Assembly (NCBI RefSeq): GCF_000295935.2
Contig: NZ_ALWO02000036.1
Location: forward strand, 186,001-250,000
Source of the DNA: Indibacter alkaliphilus LW1
Lineage (GTDB): Bacteria > Bacteroidota > Bacteroidia > Cytophagales > Cyclobacteriaceae
Direction of reading: 5' to 3'
Length of the DNA stretch: 64,000 nt
Position numbers and translations under genes: made by a program. Of the stretch, positions 43,518 through 53,315 are shown one piece after another (the first letter of the stretch is position 1; every line of letters starts with the position of its first letter). The notes below the pieces were generated by a model. It was given only the letters and a program-made list of their open reading frames with translations. It was not told the origin of the DNA and ran no database searches.

Positions 43518-44282
43518 TTACTTATCAATCTCTATCCAGATTGGGCAGTGATCTGAATGGTGAACATCGGCCAATATTCCGGAACTTTTAATGTTATTCT
43601 CAAATGGCTTATTGACCATGTGATAATCAATCCGCCACCCGAGATTCTTTGCTCTAGCGCCAGCTCTGTAACTCCACCAAGTGTATTGATGAGGTTCTGG
43701 GTTGAATTTTCTAAAGCTGTCTACGAAGCCAGATTCTGTAAACTTGTCCATCCAAGCTCTTTCTTCTGGTAAAAACCCGGAAGAATTCTTATTGGAAACA
43801 GGATTATGAATATCTATTGCCTTATGACAAATATTATAATCTCCGCTAAGAATCAAATTAGGGATTTTTTGGGTTAATTCCTGCGTATATCCATAAATAT
43901 CATCCAAGAACATATATTTGAAATCTTGCCTGATGTCCCCAGTTGTTCCTGATGGAAAATAGGATGAAATAAAAGAAAACTCTTCAAAGTCTGTTCTGAT
44001 CATCCGACCTTCATCGTCATAAGTTTCAATTCCCATTCCGTATTCTACATGTTTGGGTTGCTTCTTTGTCAATATGGCAACACCACTGTAGCCTTTTTTG
44101 ACTGCAGGATACCAATATACTTGGTAGCCTAAATCTTCAAACATGGTTTTATCAATCTGGTTTTCCAGTGCTTTGACTTCCTGTAGGCCAATAATATCAG
44201 GATTTTCTGCTTTAAGCCAATCAACAAAACCTTTGTTGATGGCAGCTCTGATACCGTTGACATTATAGGATACGATTTTCAT
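43518..44282 (-). CDS. xth: Exodeoxyribonuclease III
   Basis: A base-excision-repair AP endonuclease and 3'-5' exonuclease. Motifs in order: SYNVNGIRAAINKG, DIIGLQEVKA (metal-binding Glu), GYSGVAILTK, LSGDYNICHKAIDIHN, FLPEERAWMD, GWRIDYHMVN and VHHSDHCPIW with the catalytic Asp-His. The 254-residue length is standard. Single gene, minus strand, close to the preceding conserved hypothetical. Confidence 0.95.
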   Translation of the reverse strand: MKIVSYNVNGIRAAINKGFVDWLKAENPDIIGLQEVKALENQIDKTMFEDLGYQVYWYPAVKKGYSGVAILTKKQPKHVEYGMGIETYDDEGRMIRTDFEEFSFISSYFPSGTTGDIRQDFKYMFLDDIYGYTQELTQKIPNLILSGDYNICHKAIDIHNPVSNKNSSGFLPEERAWMDKFTESGFVDSFRKFNPEPHQYTWWSYRAGARAKNLGWRIDYHMVNKPFENNIKSSGILADVHHSDHCPIWIEIDK

Positions 44283-44312
44283 TGAGTATAGATGGTTTCT
44301 TTAACAAATACT

Positions 44313-44675
44313 TTACTTGATCTCAATTTGATATTCTTGTTCGAAGTAATCAATTACCTGTAATTTGAGTAATTTTTCCTGCTCCAATATGTCAAAATGG
44401 GGGAGCTTTTTGACGAGTTTCCAATGAGGCCATCCTTCCTGATCCACATAATCCAATTCGTAAAAGCCTGCTAAACTCAAAACCTTGCATATCGCAATAT
44501 GCATCAGGTCTTGTTTTTGCTCCTTGGAGAAATTTTTGTTTCCCTGACCCAACTCTTGCACCCCGATCAAAAAAAGTACGGCATTGAGGTCATTGGGTTT
44601 TTTACCTATGACTTCCTCCAATCCTTTGAGAAGTTTTGACCAGCGCTTTTCAAGGTCTAAATCCTTTTTAAACAT
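44313..44675 (-). CDS. Conserved hypothetical protein
   Basis: A 120-residue soluble, mostly helical protein with no motif I recognise. It contains KKPNDLNAVLFLIGVQELG, KQDLMHIAICKVLSLAGFYELDYVDQEGWPHW and a charged end. The start MFKKDLDLEKRW at 44675 gives an eight-base overlap with the upstream AhpD-like gene; an ATG at 44714 would add a basic stretch and a longer overlap. Translational coupling suggests a related job, but the function is unknown. Confidence 0.65.
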   Translation of the reverse strand: MFKKDLDLEKRWSKLLKGLEEVIGKKPNDLNAVLFLIGVQELGQGNKNFSKEQKQDLMHIAICKVLSLAGFYELDYVDQEGWPHWKLVKKLPHFDILEQEKLLKLQVIDYFEQEYQIEIK

Positions 44676-45024
44676 TTGTTTTATTTTCTTTTTCCAAAAG
44701 CTCCCAATATTCAACAGCTCTTCTTAAATGAGGAATTACGATGGAGCCTCCTATCACCGTTGCTATGGAAAATACTTCAAATATTTCTTTTTTATCCAAA
44801 CCAGCTTCGTAGCATTTACCAAGATGATACTTTATACAGTCATCACATCGTAATACCATAGAACAGGCTAAGCCTATCATTTCCTTACTCTTGACATCTA
44901 TCGCTCCAGAAGCATAGGTATTGGTATCGAGGTTGAAGAACCTCTTAATTACTTTATTGTCAGAAGCCATGATTTTTTCGTTCATTTCGCTTCTGTAGGT
45001 ATTGAACTCTTCTATTAAATTCAT
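44668..45024 (-). CDS. AhpD/carboxymuconolactone decarboxylase-like protein
   Basis: A 118-residue helical protein with the AhpD-type redox motif CDDCIKYH: Cys60, Cys63 and His67. Such proteins act as alkylhydroperoxidase-like reductases or have unknown thiol roles; true carboxymuconolactone decarboxylases lack the cysteine pair. The motif therefore favours a redox role. No AhpC gene is adjacent. Overlaps the following gene by eight bases and diverges from comF. Confidence 0.88.
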   Translation of the reverse strand: MNLIEEFNTYRSEMNEKIMASDNKVIKRFFNLDTNTYASGAIDVKSKEMIGLACSMVLRCDDCIKYHLGKCYEAGLDKKEIFEVFSIATVIGGSIVIPHLRRAVEYWELLEKENKTNV

Positions 45025-45104
45025 TAATTTTTAGGAGATTATATACAACCTGCAAATATAGCAGGTATTTTACTGTCCTTCAGTCATTAAAAACCCTTTT
45101 TGAA

Positions 45105-45800
45105 ATGAATCTGCCTTTATTTGACGACTTTTTGGCTCTTGTATTTCCCAAAACATGTTGCTTGTGCAAAAGAAGCCTTTTCGAGTTTGAAGATCAGCTT
45201 TGTAAGGTTTGTATCTCAAAGCTTCCCGTAGCCAGTTACCACCTACGGCCTCAAAATAATGATCTGGTAACCAAAATTTTGGGATTGACCAAAGCTAACT
45301 TGGTAATGGCTTTTTTGAGATTTACCAAAAAAGGCGATAGCCAAAAGCTACTGCATCTGCTCAAATACAGAAACAAACCAGAAGTCGGTATAGAATTGGG
45401 TAGAATCTTCGGGCAAATACTTTTAGAGTCAGGTTTTCAGAATAACTGGGATCAGCTCACTCCGGTTCCTTTGCACCCAATAAAAAGAAAAAGAAGAGGC
45501 TACAACCAAAGCGAACAGTTTGCTCTGGGGCTTTCTCTTTCTTTGCAAATACCTGTTATCGCATCTTTGTCCAGAATAAAATATACTGAAACACAAACCC
45601 AAAAATCCAGGATGGAAAGACTCCAAAATGTCGCTGATGTATTCGACATTTCAAAAGATGAAAATGTCCTCAACAAAAGGATTTTATTGGTGGATGATGT
45701 GATGACTACAGGAGCTACTTTGATTTCCTGCGCAAACAAACTAAATGAATATGGTGCTCAAACGGTTGATATGGCTGTTATTGCTGCCGGTAAAACCTAA
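45105..45800 (+). CDS. ComF family phosphoribosyltransferase-like protein
   Basis: A 231-residue protein. The N-terminal zinc finger has two cysteine pairs (KTCCLCKRSL and DQLCKVCISK). The C-terminal PRTase-like domain carries the PRPP loop ILLVDDVMTTGATL. KRRGYNQSEQFALGLS is the other family hallmark. In naturally competent bacteria ComF helps import DNA to the cytosol; other roles are possible. Monocistronic, divergent from the AhpD-like gene. Confidence 0.92.
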   Translation: MNLPLFDDFLALVFPKTCCLCKRSLFEFEDQLCKVCISKLPVASYHLRPQNNDLVTKILGLTKANLVMAFLRFTKKGDSQKLLHLLKYRNKPEVGIELGRIFGQILLESGFQNNWDQLTPVPLHPIKRKRRGYNQSEQFALGLSLSLQIPVIASLSRIKYTETQTQKSRMERLQNVADVFDISKDENVLNKRILLVDDVMTTGATLISCANKLNEYGAQTVDMAVIAAGKT

Positions 45801-45955
45801 TCAAATATTTGTGGACAAAATATTTGTGTTATAATTATATGCATGGGTTTCCAAGATCTTTAATGGAGGGGATTGTAAACTAAAATGACCCTTCCCAGAA
45901 GAAATAGCGAACAGAATGGGGTTTGATTATTTTCAGCAACCAAGCTGATTACTAG
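45801..45955. other. Short gap with a duplicated 11-mer
   Basis: AAATATTTGTG occurs at 45803-45813 and again at 45818-45828. No gene or clear terminator hairpin was seen. Confidence 0.35.
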
Positions 45956-46771
45956 CTACCAGCTTCCTCCAGCTCCCCCTCCACCAAACGAACCTCCTCC
46001 GAAGCCTCCAAATCCACCTCCGCTTCCAAAACCACCCCCTCCACCAAAGGAGCCTTTTCCTGAAGAAAAGTCACCGAATTTTCCTCTACTTCCCCCTTTG
46101 AGCATATTGGCCAGCATGATGGTAGTGAAAAGGTCTACATTTCCCCCTCTTCCTCCCATGTGATTGTTATTGTCTCTCTTATTTTTGATCAAGGGGAGAA
46201 TGACAAAAACCAATATCAGAAAAATAAAAAACACTACTGCTCCTCCATGATCACCAGATGAGCTTATTTTATCTGCTTGATATTCTCCAGAGGCTAGTTT
46301 AAAAATCATGTCAGTGGCTTTATCCAAACCAGCATAATATTCCTCCATTCTGAAATTGGGTACAATTAATTGATTTACAATTCTTTTTGCCAATGCATCA
46401 GGGATTACGCCTTCCATTCCATAACCTGTAGCAATAAATACTTTTCTATCATCCATTGCAGCAAGGATCAATACACCGTTGTCCCGGTCCTTTTGACCAA
46501 TCCCCCACCGATCTCCCAATTGGAAAGTATAATCGCTGATGTCATAAGGTCCAACAGAACGGATCAAAACAACCGTGACCTGTGTGGAGGTGCTGTCATT
46601 ATAGTTCCGAAGTTTTCTTTCTAACTGTTCAACTTCTGCACTGCTTAGGCTGTTGGAAAAGTCATTTACCAGCCTTGGGGGTTTGGGAACTTCAGGAAAA
46701 TCTAATTGTGCCTGTACCAGACTACAACAAAAAAGAAGGAGTGTAAATACGTAATGCTTTATTTTCATCAT
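45956..46771 (-). CDS. TPM-domain protein with Gly-rich tail (YgcG-like)
   Basis: A 271-residue envelope protein. Signal peptide to about residue 22 (FTLLLFCCSLVQAQ). The TPM domain follows, with VNDFSNSLSSAEVEQLERKL, TVVLIRSV, GIGQKDRDNGVLILAAMDDRKVFIATGYGMEG. A single membrane helix (VVFFIFLILVFVILPLI) near residue 185 is followed by a low-complexity tail of Gly, Ser and Phe. The family is linked to membrane stress and photosystem repair in plants; the bacterial role is unclear. Directly followed by a second TPM gene and lemA. Confidence 0.9.
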   Translation of the reverse strand: MMKIKHYVFTLLLFCCSLVQAQLDFPEVPKPPRLVNDFSNSLSSAEVEQLERKLRNYNDSTSTQVTVVLIRSVGPYDISDYTFQLGDRWGIGQKDRDNGVLILAAMDDRKVFIATGYGMEGVIPDALAKRIVNQLIVPNFRMEEYYAGLDKATDMIFKLASGEYQADKISSSGDHGGAVVFFIFLILVFVILPLIKNKRDNNNHMGGRGGNVDLFTTIMLANMLKGGSRGKFGDFSSGKGSFGGGGGFGSGGGFGGFGGGSFGGGGAGGSW

Positions 46772-46774
46772 GTG

Positions 46775-47209
46775 TTATCCAAAGGATATTTCATCGGGCA
46801 ATTCATTGATATCTCCCTTGTTTTCGAACGGGAAGTGTTCCTGGAGAGCCTTTCCGCTCATTTCTATGGCATTGCTCAGTCCGCTTGTAAATTCTCCTTT
46901 TTTAAAATGGAAAAGCATGGTTTCTTTTATTTTTTCCCAAAAATCACTTGGTACAACCGCATTAATCCCTATATCTCCCAAAACTGCAAATTTGTGATCC
47001 TCTACAGCAAGATAGAAAAGCACCGCATTCCGTTCTTCGGTTTTGTGCATTTTCAGGGTTTCAAAAACCTCTGCTGCTCTATCCATCACGTCTTCACTGC
47101 AATGGTTTTCTATGTGAACTTGGATTTCACCGGAAGTCTTCCTTTCTGCTGCTTTGATGGCAGCAATGATCACTCCTCTGTCTGACTCAGAAAATAATTT
47201 TTCAGGCAT
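46775..47209 (-). CDS. Cytoplasmic TPM-domain protein
   Basis: A second TPM protein, 144 residues, with no signal peptide or membrane helix. Conserved stretches are IKAAERKTSGEIQVHIENHC, ERNAVLFYLAVEDHKFAVLGDIGINAVV and FWEKIKETMLFHFKKGEF. It is sandwiched between lemA (five bases) and the secreted TPM gene (three bases), so the three are one operon. A cytoplasmic partner of the membrane-anchored TPM protein is plausible; no activity is known. Confidence 0.87.
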   Translation of the reverse strand: MPEKLFSESDRGVIIAAIKAAERKTSGEIQVHIENHCSEDVMDRAAEVFETLKMHKTEERNAVLFYLAVEDHKFAVLGDIGINAVVPSDFWEKIKETMLFHFKKGEFTSGLSNAIEMSGKALQEHFPFENKGDINELPDEISFG

Positions 47210-47214
47210 AATGA

Positions 47215-47805
47215 CTAAAATTGTACACTTGGTGCTGTTTCGGCTCCTGCACTGGCTTCGAAATAACCTTTCCGCTCAAACCCATACCAGCCGGCAAAGA
47301 TATTATTGGGAAAAGTTCTCAAGTTGGCGTTGTAGGACTGTACAGATTGATTGAAATTTCGTCTTGCAACAGCAATCCTATTTTCGGTTCCCTCCAATTG
47401 AGCTTGAAGTTCCAGAAAGTTTTGATTGGCTTTCAGGTCAGGATATCTTTCCACCGCAACAAGTAATCTGCTCAATGAGCCACTGAGCTGATCTTGCGCT
47501 TCCTGGAACCTGGCAATATTCTCAGGACTTAAGTCTTCAGCATTGAGATTGATCGATGTGGCCTTGGCTCTTGCTTCCACTACTCCTGTAAGCGTTTCCT
47601 GTTCAAAGTCCGCATAACCTCTCACCGTATTCACCAAATTAGGGATCAGATCAGCTCGCCTTTGATATTGAGTTTCAACCTCAGCCCATTGTCCATTGAT
47701 GGTTTCTTCATTTTGTACAAATATATTGTAAACACCCACGGCCTTGGTATACATGAATAGACCGATAAGCGCAATGACCAGAATAGGAATCCATGCTTTT
47801 TTCAT
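47215..47805 (-). CDS. lemA: LemA family protein
   Basis: A 196-residue protein with one N-terminal membrane helix (WIPILVIALIGLFMY) and a helical-bundle body. Family motifs: QWAEVETQYQRRADLIPNLVNTVRGYADFEQETL, VAVERYPDLKANQNFLELQAQLEGTENRIAVARRNFNQSVQSYN. LemA function is not settled. LemA followed by TPM proteins is a recurring bacterial arrangement, which supports a shared envelope function. First gene of the triad. Confidence 0.94.
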   Translation of the reverse strand: MKKAWIPILVIALIGLFMYTKAVGVYNIFVQNEETINGQWAEVETQYQRRADLIPNLVNTVRGYADFEQETLTGVVEARAKATSINLNAEDLSPENIARFQEAQDQLSGSLSRLLVAVERYPDLKANQNFLELQAQLEGTENRIAVARRNFNQSVQSYNANLRTFPNNIFAGWYGFERKGYFEASAGAETAPSVQF

Positions 47806-47866
47806 TTTTGTAAATTTTAATTAGCTTCGAATTAATACGGGGCAATGATTTGTAATGTTGGAAAAT

Positions 47867-50800
47867 TTAATTCTGAATATCTTTTTTTTCCATCGGTCCA
47901 AAGTTAGGAATCTTTAGGTTTCTAAGGAAAATTTTAAATACCGTTCCTCGATTTACTTCACTTTCTATAATGAGATTTCCATCATGTGCCCTGATTTGTT
48001 CCCGGACAAGATACAAGCCGAGACCTTTGCCCTCTACATGGGAGTGGAACCTTTGATAAAGACCAAATAGCCTATCACCATATCGCTGAAGGTCTATTCC
48101 TATACCATTATCCTTAAATTCCAGTACTGTGTACTCATTTTCTCTCCAGGTTTTGATATGGATGAGGGGATCTCTGTCCGGGTGCTTGTATTTGAGGGAG
48201 TTGGTTGTCAGGTTGATGAGGAAATTTTCCAAATGAGAATAGATGTAATCTATCTTACTTGCACCAGAAAAATCCTTTAGAATCACAGCATTGCTTTCTG
48301 AAATCTGTTTCGATAGACTTTTTTCAATATTCCTTACGATCTTGGCAAAGCTTATCTTTTCTATTTTGGGCAATTTGTCTTTTTTGATAGACACTACCTC
48401 TATCAAATCCTGAAGCGTAGCATTGAGTATTTTGGTAGACTCTCTCAAGTTGTCAATAATCTCTTCATTTTCAATATTGCTGGGATTCTCAGCATCATAG
48501 AGATCGAGTAAAGAAGAAATATTGACGATAGGAGCACGTAGATTATGCGAAATGATGTAAGCAAAACGCTGTAGTTCTTCATTTTGGGATTTTAAATCCC
48601 GGATCAGCTGTTCCCTTTCTTCTTCTGCCAGCTTGGTTTCGGTTATATTTTGGGTTACCAAGAGGATCCTATCAATTTCGCCATGGTTGTTTGTCAAAGG
48701 AACACCGCTTTTCAGGTAGTATTGTTTGTCAATAATCACCTCAAACATTACTGAATCACCTCTAAGAACTTTATCCAACTGCTGGCGCACCTCGTTGGCA
48801 ATGTAGCTTTCATATTTTGACAAATGGGCTGTTCCAATGAGAGATTTTGGATCGATACCTTTGTTACGGTATTCTTTTCCATCTGTATAAATATAGACCA
48901 GGTTTTTGTCCAACACCTCAACTGTGCCCTTTGGAAAATTTTCAGCAATGCTTCTAAACAACTGTTCTGATGTAATCAGTCTTCTTTCATAATCCAAACG
49001 GTTGAGCTCAGCCCCTATTCTGTCAGATAAAATGGTCAATAAGCCCGAAAGACTATAGCTGTATGGTCTTGGCTTTTCATCCATAATGACCAATATTCCC
49101 AGTCTATTTCCTTCCAAGTCCACTATTGGCACTCCCAGGTAAGTTGAGATATTCATTTCTGCGAGCATTTTATCCTCTTTGAAGATCTGATCGGCATCTT
49201 TTTGAATGATCAAAGGCTCGTTACTGTTGAGGCATTCCAAACAAGGAGTATTTAGTAAGGAATAGCTAAAGTTTTCTGCTTTTTCTCCTTTCCTACAGTA
49301 TGATAAAACGTTTGCCTCATTTTTATCCTTTTGAATCTGTGCTATAAAACAATGGCTTACCCCTAGCTTTTCAGATAAATAATGGGTTAACTCATCAAAA
49401 AACTGCTGACCACTGTATTTGGAAGTTTTTTCCGTCAGCATGGAAACAGTATTGTGGACAAATTCCTGTTCACTGATATCTTCAAGAATTGCCTGATAAT
49501 ATTTTCCTTTCTCGATTTCTATGGCGTTGACCCTTATATGGAACAGTTTATTTGAAAAATAACTGATATAAGGCCCTTCATAGAAACCACTTCCTTTGAC
49601 AATGCTGTCTTTGTATGCCTTCTGAATAGGGTTGTTTCCTAATAGCTCAAACATATTCAGTCCGATTAGTTTCGAAGAATCAGGAAGATCTATTTTTTCA
49701 GTAAAGCTTTTATTGGCATCAATGATTGTCCCATTTTGATCATACTGAAGGGTCGGGAGGGGATTTTCTTCAAATAATGTTTTGTACCGGTTGAGGTTCA
49801 TGGAGGACTCCATCTCTTTTTGCTTAGTATAAGAGAAGTCTATAAAAAAACCGGCCCAGATAGAGTCGTTTTTATATTTTTTAAGTCGGTTTGAGGCTCC
49901 ATAAATCCATTTCACTTCCCCATTGGGCATGATGATTCTGAAGTAACATTCAAATTTATCGTCTTTGGTATATGCCTCCCTGTCTGCCTGCAATAAGCTT
50001 TCCCTATCTTCGGGATGAACAATGCTAAGCATAAAGGACTCATTTTCCATAATCTTTTCCGGGCTGATTCCCAATAGGGTTTTGGACCCTTCACTGACAA
50101 AAAGAAACTTATGTGATAAATCAGAAAAAGTTTTGATCAAATAAACCATTCCGGGAACTACGCCTGTAAGCTCATCCAACACGGTTTTATTTTCCAAGAG
50201 GTCTTTTTCAATTTCCTTCAGGGCGGTAATATCCTTGATGACTCCCAAGACTATTTCCTTATCTGAATTCTCATTATTGTACTTCCTGTAATCATCTTGT
50301 ACAAAAAGATAATTACCTTCTTGGTTCAAGACACGATAACTTTGCTTGTTGCCATGTTCATAGTTTACCCTATAGCTATGCCTGTCATTGGGATGTATAA
50401 GTTTTTTCCAGTCTTCTCCTGTGAAATTCTTAAAAAAAGACTTGGGATAGCCCAACAAACTTTCAATTGGCCCTGTCCAATTGACGGTATCCTCTTCTGG
50501 TGTGTATTCATAGTAAACCAAACCATTGCCTTTTTTTTGTTTTCCTTTTTCATCTGGAAATTCCTGGATAAAGTCCAATATGAATTTTAATTGAATAAGA
50601 TAGGTACCTTTGGACAGCTCTTTCTTTTTCAAGTAAAGATGATCAGGAAAAATCTCTAAATGTTGGCTTCCTGGCTGAGAAAAAAATTGCTGAATGTCAG
50701 ACTCCTCTATAAAGGAGAATTTATTTTTCACAAAAGAAACACAATCATCAGTAGTTATGGCTACTTTGTCATTCTGGGTAGCTGTCAATATGCGGGATTG

Positions 50801-51178
50801 ATTTTCTATTACCAACCACGATAACTTCACATTACTTTTCCAGGCTGAAGGCGATATCAATGCATTGATCAGGTAAGAACTGTCTTCTTGAGATATCACA
50901 TAGCCTTCAATTTCCACAAATTGAAAATATTCCTTGTTGATAACTACAGGGCAGACTACTTTATCTCCTTTACCGAGTTTTTCGAATAGAAAATCAAATA
51001 AGTCTGGAGGAAGGGTAGGAAAAAGGGATTTGAAGAATGACTCTTCATAAAATTTGTCTCCTTTTTCCAGAATTTTTTTGATTTCTGATGAGATGTAAAG
51101 AAGCTCATATTTTCCCCCTTTGTACCTTTTTAAGGTCAATAGAATATTTTGAAAAAGGGCGGTCGTATTTCCGGACAT
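47867..51178 (-). CDS. PAS/GAF hybrid sensor histidine kinase
   Basis: A soluble 1103-residue kinase with no membrane helix. Domains in order: an N-terminal region without clear family (1-215); PAS near 220-330 (YYEYTPEEDTVNWTGPIES, HPNDRHSYRVNYEHG); PAS near 335-455 (GISPEKIM, VHPEDRESLLQADREAY); PAS near 465-580; GAF near 590-740; PAS near 745-860; then a HisKA box with YIISHNLRAPIVNISSLLDLYD (phospho-acceptor His) and an HATPase with NFLINLTTNSLKYKHP, FKDNGIGIDLQRYG and HVEGKGLGLYLVREQ. No receiver domain or response regulator gene is adjacent. The signal is unknown. Confidence 0.93.
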   Translation of the reverse strand: MSGNTTALFQNILLTLKRYKGGKYELLYISSEIKKILEKGDKFYEESFFKSLFPTLPPDLFDFLFEKLGKGDKVVCPVVINKEYFQFVEIEGYVISQEDSSYLINALISPSAWKSNVKLSWLVIENQSRILTATQNDKVAITTDDCVSFVKNKFSFIEESDIQQFFSQPGSQHLEIFPDHLYLKKKELSKGTYLIQLKFILDFIQEFPDEKGKQKKGNGLVYYEYTPEEDTVNWTGPIESLLGYPKSFFKNFTGEDWKKLIHPNDRHSYRVNYEHGNKQSYRVLNQEGNYLFVQDDYRKYNNENSDKEIVLGVIKDITALKEIEKDLLENKTVLDELTGVVPGMVYLIKTFSDLSHKFLFVSEGSKTLLGISPEKIMENESFMLSIVHPEDRESLLQADREAYTKDDKFECYFRIIMPNGEVKWIYGASNRLKKYKNDSIWAGFFIDFSYTKQKEMESSMNLNRYKTLFEENPLPTLQYDQNGTIIDANKSFTEKIDLPDSSKLIGLNMFELLGNNPIQKAYKDSIVKGSGFYEGPYISYFSNKLFHIRVNAIEIEKGKYYQAILEDISEQEFVHNTVSMLTEKTSKYSGQQFFDELTHYLSEKLGVSHCFIAQIQKDKNEANVLSYCRKGEKAENFSYSLLNTPCLECLNSNEPLIIQKDADQIFKEDKMLAEMNISTYLGVPIVDLEGNRLGILVIMDEKPRPYSYSLSGLLTILSDRIGAELNRLDYERRLITSEQLFRSIAENFPKGTVEVLDKNLVYIYTDGKEYRNKGIDPKSLIGTAHLSKYESYIANEVRQQLDKVLRGDSVMFEVIIDKQYYLKSGVPLTNNHGEIDRILLVTQNITETKLAEEEREQLIRDLKSQNEELQRFAYIISHNLRAPIVNISSLLDLYDAENPSNIENEEIIDNLRESTKILNATLQDLIEVVSIKKDKLPKIEKISFAKIVRNIEKSLSKQISESNAVILKDFSGASKIDYIYSHLENFLINLTTNSLKYKHPDRDPLIHIKTWRENEYTVLEFKDNGIGIDLQRYGDRLFGLYQRFHSHVEGKGLGLYLVREQIRAHDGNLIIESEVNRGTVFKIFLRNLKIPNFGPMEKKDIQN

Positions 51179-51385
51179 TTTGACTCCTCAAAGGAGAATT
51201 TTAAAATAAACAAATAAGCTGCTTTTCCCTGTCAAATATAAGCATTCAAAAATTATATTATCCATCAGGTAAGCGCTGTGAAGCATATTTCCACAGACGT
51301 TTTAGGCTCCCTCAAATTATTAAATTTGTTTGTAAATCACTAATTTTCAATGGATAACTAAACATTAATCAATTTAGAAATCGCT

Positions 51386-52642
51386 TTAAATTTGCCTTTC
51401 CAGGATAAAAGAAACATTGATAAGCTCAAAATCATCGGGGTTATCACTTCTGTACCGTTTCAAGGACATTCTTATCTCCCTATCGGGTTCAGATCTTAAA
51501 AGTTTTACAATATCCGGCAACTCCCAGAAATCGGCCGGTATACTGTTGATACTCACTATTTCATCACCTGCACGAACCCCTGCCAAATAAGCTGGAGAGT
51601 CTTCCCGAACGCTGTTGGCTACATACCTCAAATCATCTGTGGGCAACCTCCTGGGCATAATTCCACTCATATCGTATTCAAAAGGAACATTGAACTTTTG
51701 GCCCTTTTTAAACAAGAGCCTTTCTCTTCTGTAGTCCAGGATAATTTTGGTTTTGCCCCACATTTCTGACCCTATACTACCCTGTCTCCCGCTTTCCTTG
51801 ATCACGTAGCTGAACTCGGTTTCTTCAGGGAAAGAGGTAATGACATCCTTAAACTTCAAGCCTCCTAAACGTGCTGACCTGACTCTACCAATATAACCAG
51901 ACAAGTCTCCGCCTAAAGATCTACCCAGATCTGATTTAATGAACTTTGGAGGAAGTTGAATTGCATCACTAGTCTCCATATTTAAAAGTAAGCCGTGGTT
52001 GGCCCCCAAATCAATCAAAAGCTTGGCATCTAAATCCTGCCCTGAAATTTGTCTGACAAAACCATTGATATAGGGCTTACCATTTTCAATCCTCATTGGG
52101 ATTTTTCTATATCCGAAAGGCCTCCATTTTAAAGCTTCTGTTTCATAAAAAGTAATGATGTTTTTATCATAGTCTATTTTGACTGGGTTGTATTTAAAAA
52201 ACTCATGTCCCAAAACCCCAAAAACAGGGATTCCGATTACGGCTTCCAATTCAAAGAAATCTGAATCCAGCACCAATACTGTTTGAGAAATGCCCTCCAA
52301 TGGTCCAAGGTCTAGATGATTGGTCGGGGATACATTTGCAGTCAGGACAGTCTGTCCATCTGCACCCATCAGGTTGAGCTTCCGGGTATATTGCATTTCA
52401 AGCTCATCTCCTAAAGTCTTACTGAAGAGAATATTTGTTTTGACACCGGTATCAAGCAAAAAGTTTACTGGAGGACCATCATTGATGGATACAGGGAGTA
52501 TTATCAGATTATTAGACGCCAAAAAAGGAAGCTCAGTTTTCCTTGCTTCTTTTTTAGCATAGAATCCGGGGATTTGTCCAAAAGAGAAATTCAGAAACAG
52601 AACATGCAATAAAAAACCGTACAAGATTGATTTTAAAATCAT
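51386..52642 (-). CDS. Retropepsin-like aspartyl protease with PDZ domain
   Basis: A 418-residue exported protein. The start MILKSILYGFLLHVLFLNFSFGQ at 52642 gives a clear signal peptide; an ATG at 52690 would bury it. Two aspartyl-protease halves show NFLLDTGVKTNILFSKTL and LLIDLGANHGLLLN, the second with DLG in place of DTG. The C-terminal 100 residues are a PDZ domain (SVREDSPAYLAGVRAGDEIVSINSIPA). In Bacteroidota this architecture is a conserved periplasmic or outer-membrane-facing protease of unknown substrate. Confidence 0.9.
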   Translation of the reverse strand: MILKSILYGFLLHVLFLNFSFGQIPGFYAKKEARKTELPFLASNNLIILPVSINDGPPVNFLLDTGVKTNILFSKTLGDELEMQYTRKLNLMGADGQTVLTANVSPTNHLDLGPLEGISQTVLVLDSDFFELEAVIGIPVFGVLGHEFFKYNPVKIDYDKNIITFYETEALKWRPFGYRKIPMRIENGKPYINGFVRQISGQDLDAKLLIDLGANHGLLLNMETSDAIQLPPKFIKSDLGRSLGGDLSGYIGRVRSARLGGLKFKDVITSFPEETEFSYVIKESGRQGSIGSEMWGKTKIILDYRRERLLFKKGQKFNVPFEYDMSGIMPRRLPTDDLRYVANSVREDSPAYLAGVRAGDEIVSINSIPADFWELPDIVKLLRSEPDREIRMSLKRYRSDNPDDFELINVSFILERQI

Positions 52643-52838
52643 GCAAGTCGGGAGATTTTGGGTTTTGGATGAATATAAGCAATTTTTCAACTACTTATCT
52701 ATACTAAAAAAATGAAGTTGTTGTTAGGCAGATAAGCGAAAAATTTAAATTTCAGGCTTTTATCTATATAATTGGACTATGGAGGCGGTTATTTTTGATA
52801 AAATCTAAAAAATCCTGCATCTTTAATTTTTATAATTT

Positions 52839-53315
52839 ATGAGCATGGCCGAGAAATCAGTTGTAGAAAAAGCAAAAAAGATTTTTGAAAACTTTCTTAA
52901 CCGTCAGGGAAGCAGAAAGACACCTGAAAGGTTTTCTGTGATTGACGAGTTGTATGGTTTGCCACAGGATGAGCATATTGACGTAGAAGGATTGTTTCTT
53001 CTGATGCGAAACAAGGGCTATACTATCAGCCGGGCAACTATTTACAATACCTTGGATTTATTGGTAGAATGTGGGTTGGCTGTGAAGCATCAGTTCAAAG
53101 ATAAAGTTGCGCTGTACGAGCAGGCACTCACCTACAAGCACCATGATCACCACGTCTGCAATCAATGCAGGAAAATCCGTGAGTTTTCGGATGACAGGCT
53201 TTCCTTGATCAAAGAAGCAATGGGCAGGGAATTTCAGTCAGCCATCAGTAGCCACTCTCTAGTGCTCTATGGAGATTGTCAGATTGAAAATTGCGAAAAC
53301 CTGAGAATCATTTAA
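52839..53315 (+). CDS. Fur-family transcriptional regulator
   Basis: A 158-residue metal-responsive repressor. The winged helix has RKTPERFSVIDELYG and SRATIYNTLDLLVECGLAVKHQF. The metal region has ALTYKHHDHHVCNQCRKI and, near the end, YGDCQIENCENL, a Cys-x2-Cys / Cys-x4-Cys structural zinc site. Whether it senses iron, zinc or peroxide cannot be decided from this pattern. Its 3' end overlaps the convergent SRPBCC gene by eight bases. Confidence 0.92.
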   Translation: MSMAEKSVVEKAKKIFENFLNRQGSRKTPERFSVIDELYGLPQDEHIDVEGLFLLMRNKGYTISRATIYNTLDLLVECGLAVKHQFKDKVALYEQALTYKHHDHHVCNQCRKIREFSDDRLSLIKEAMGREFQSAISSHSLVLYGDCQIENCENLRII

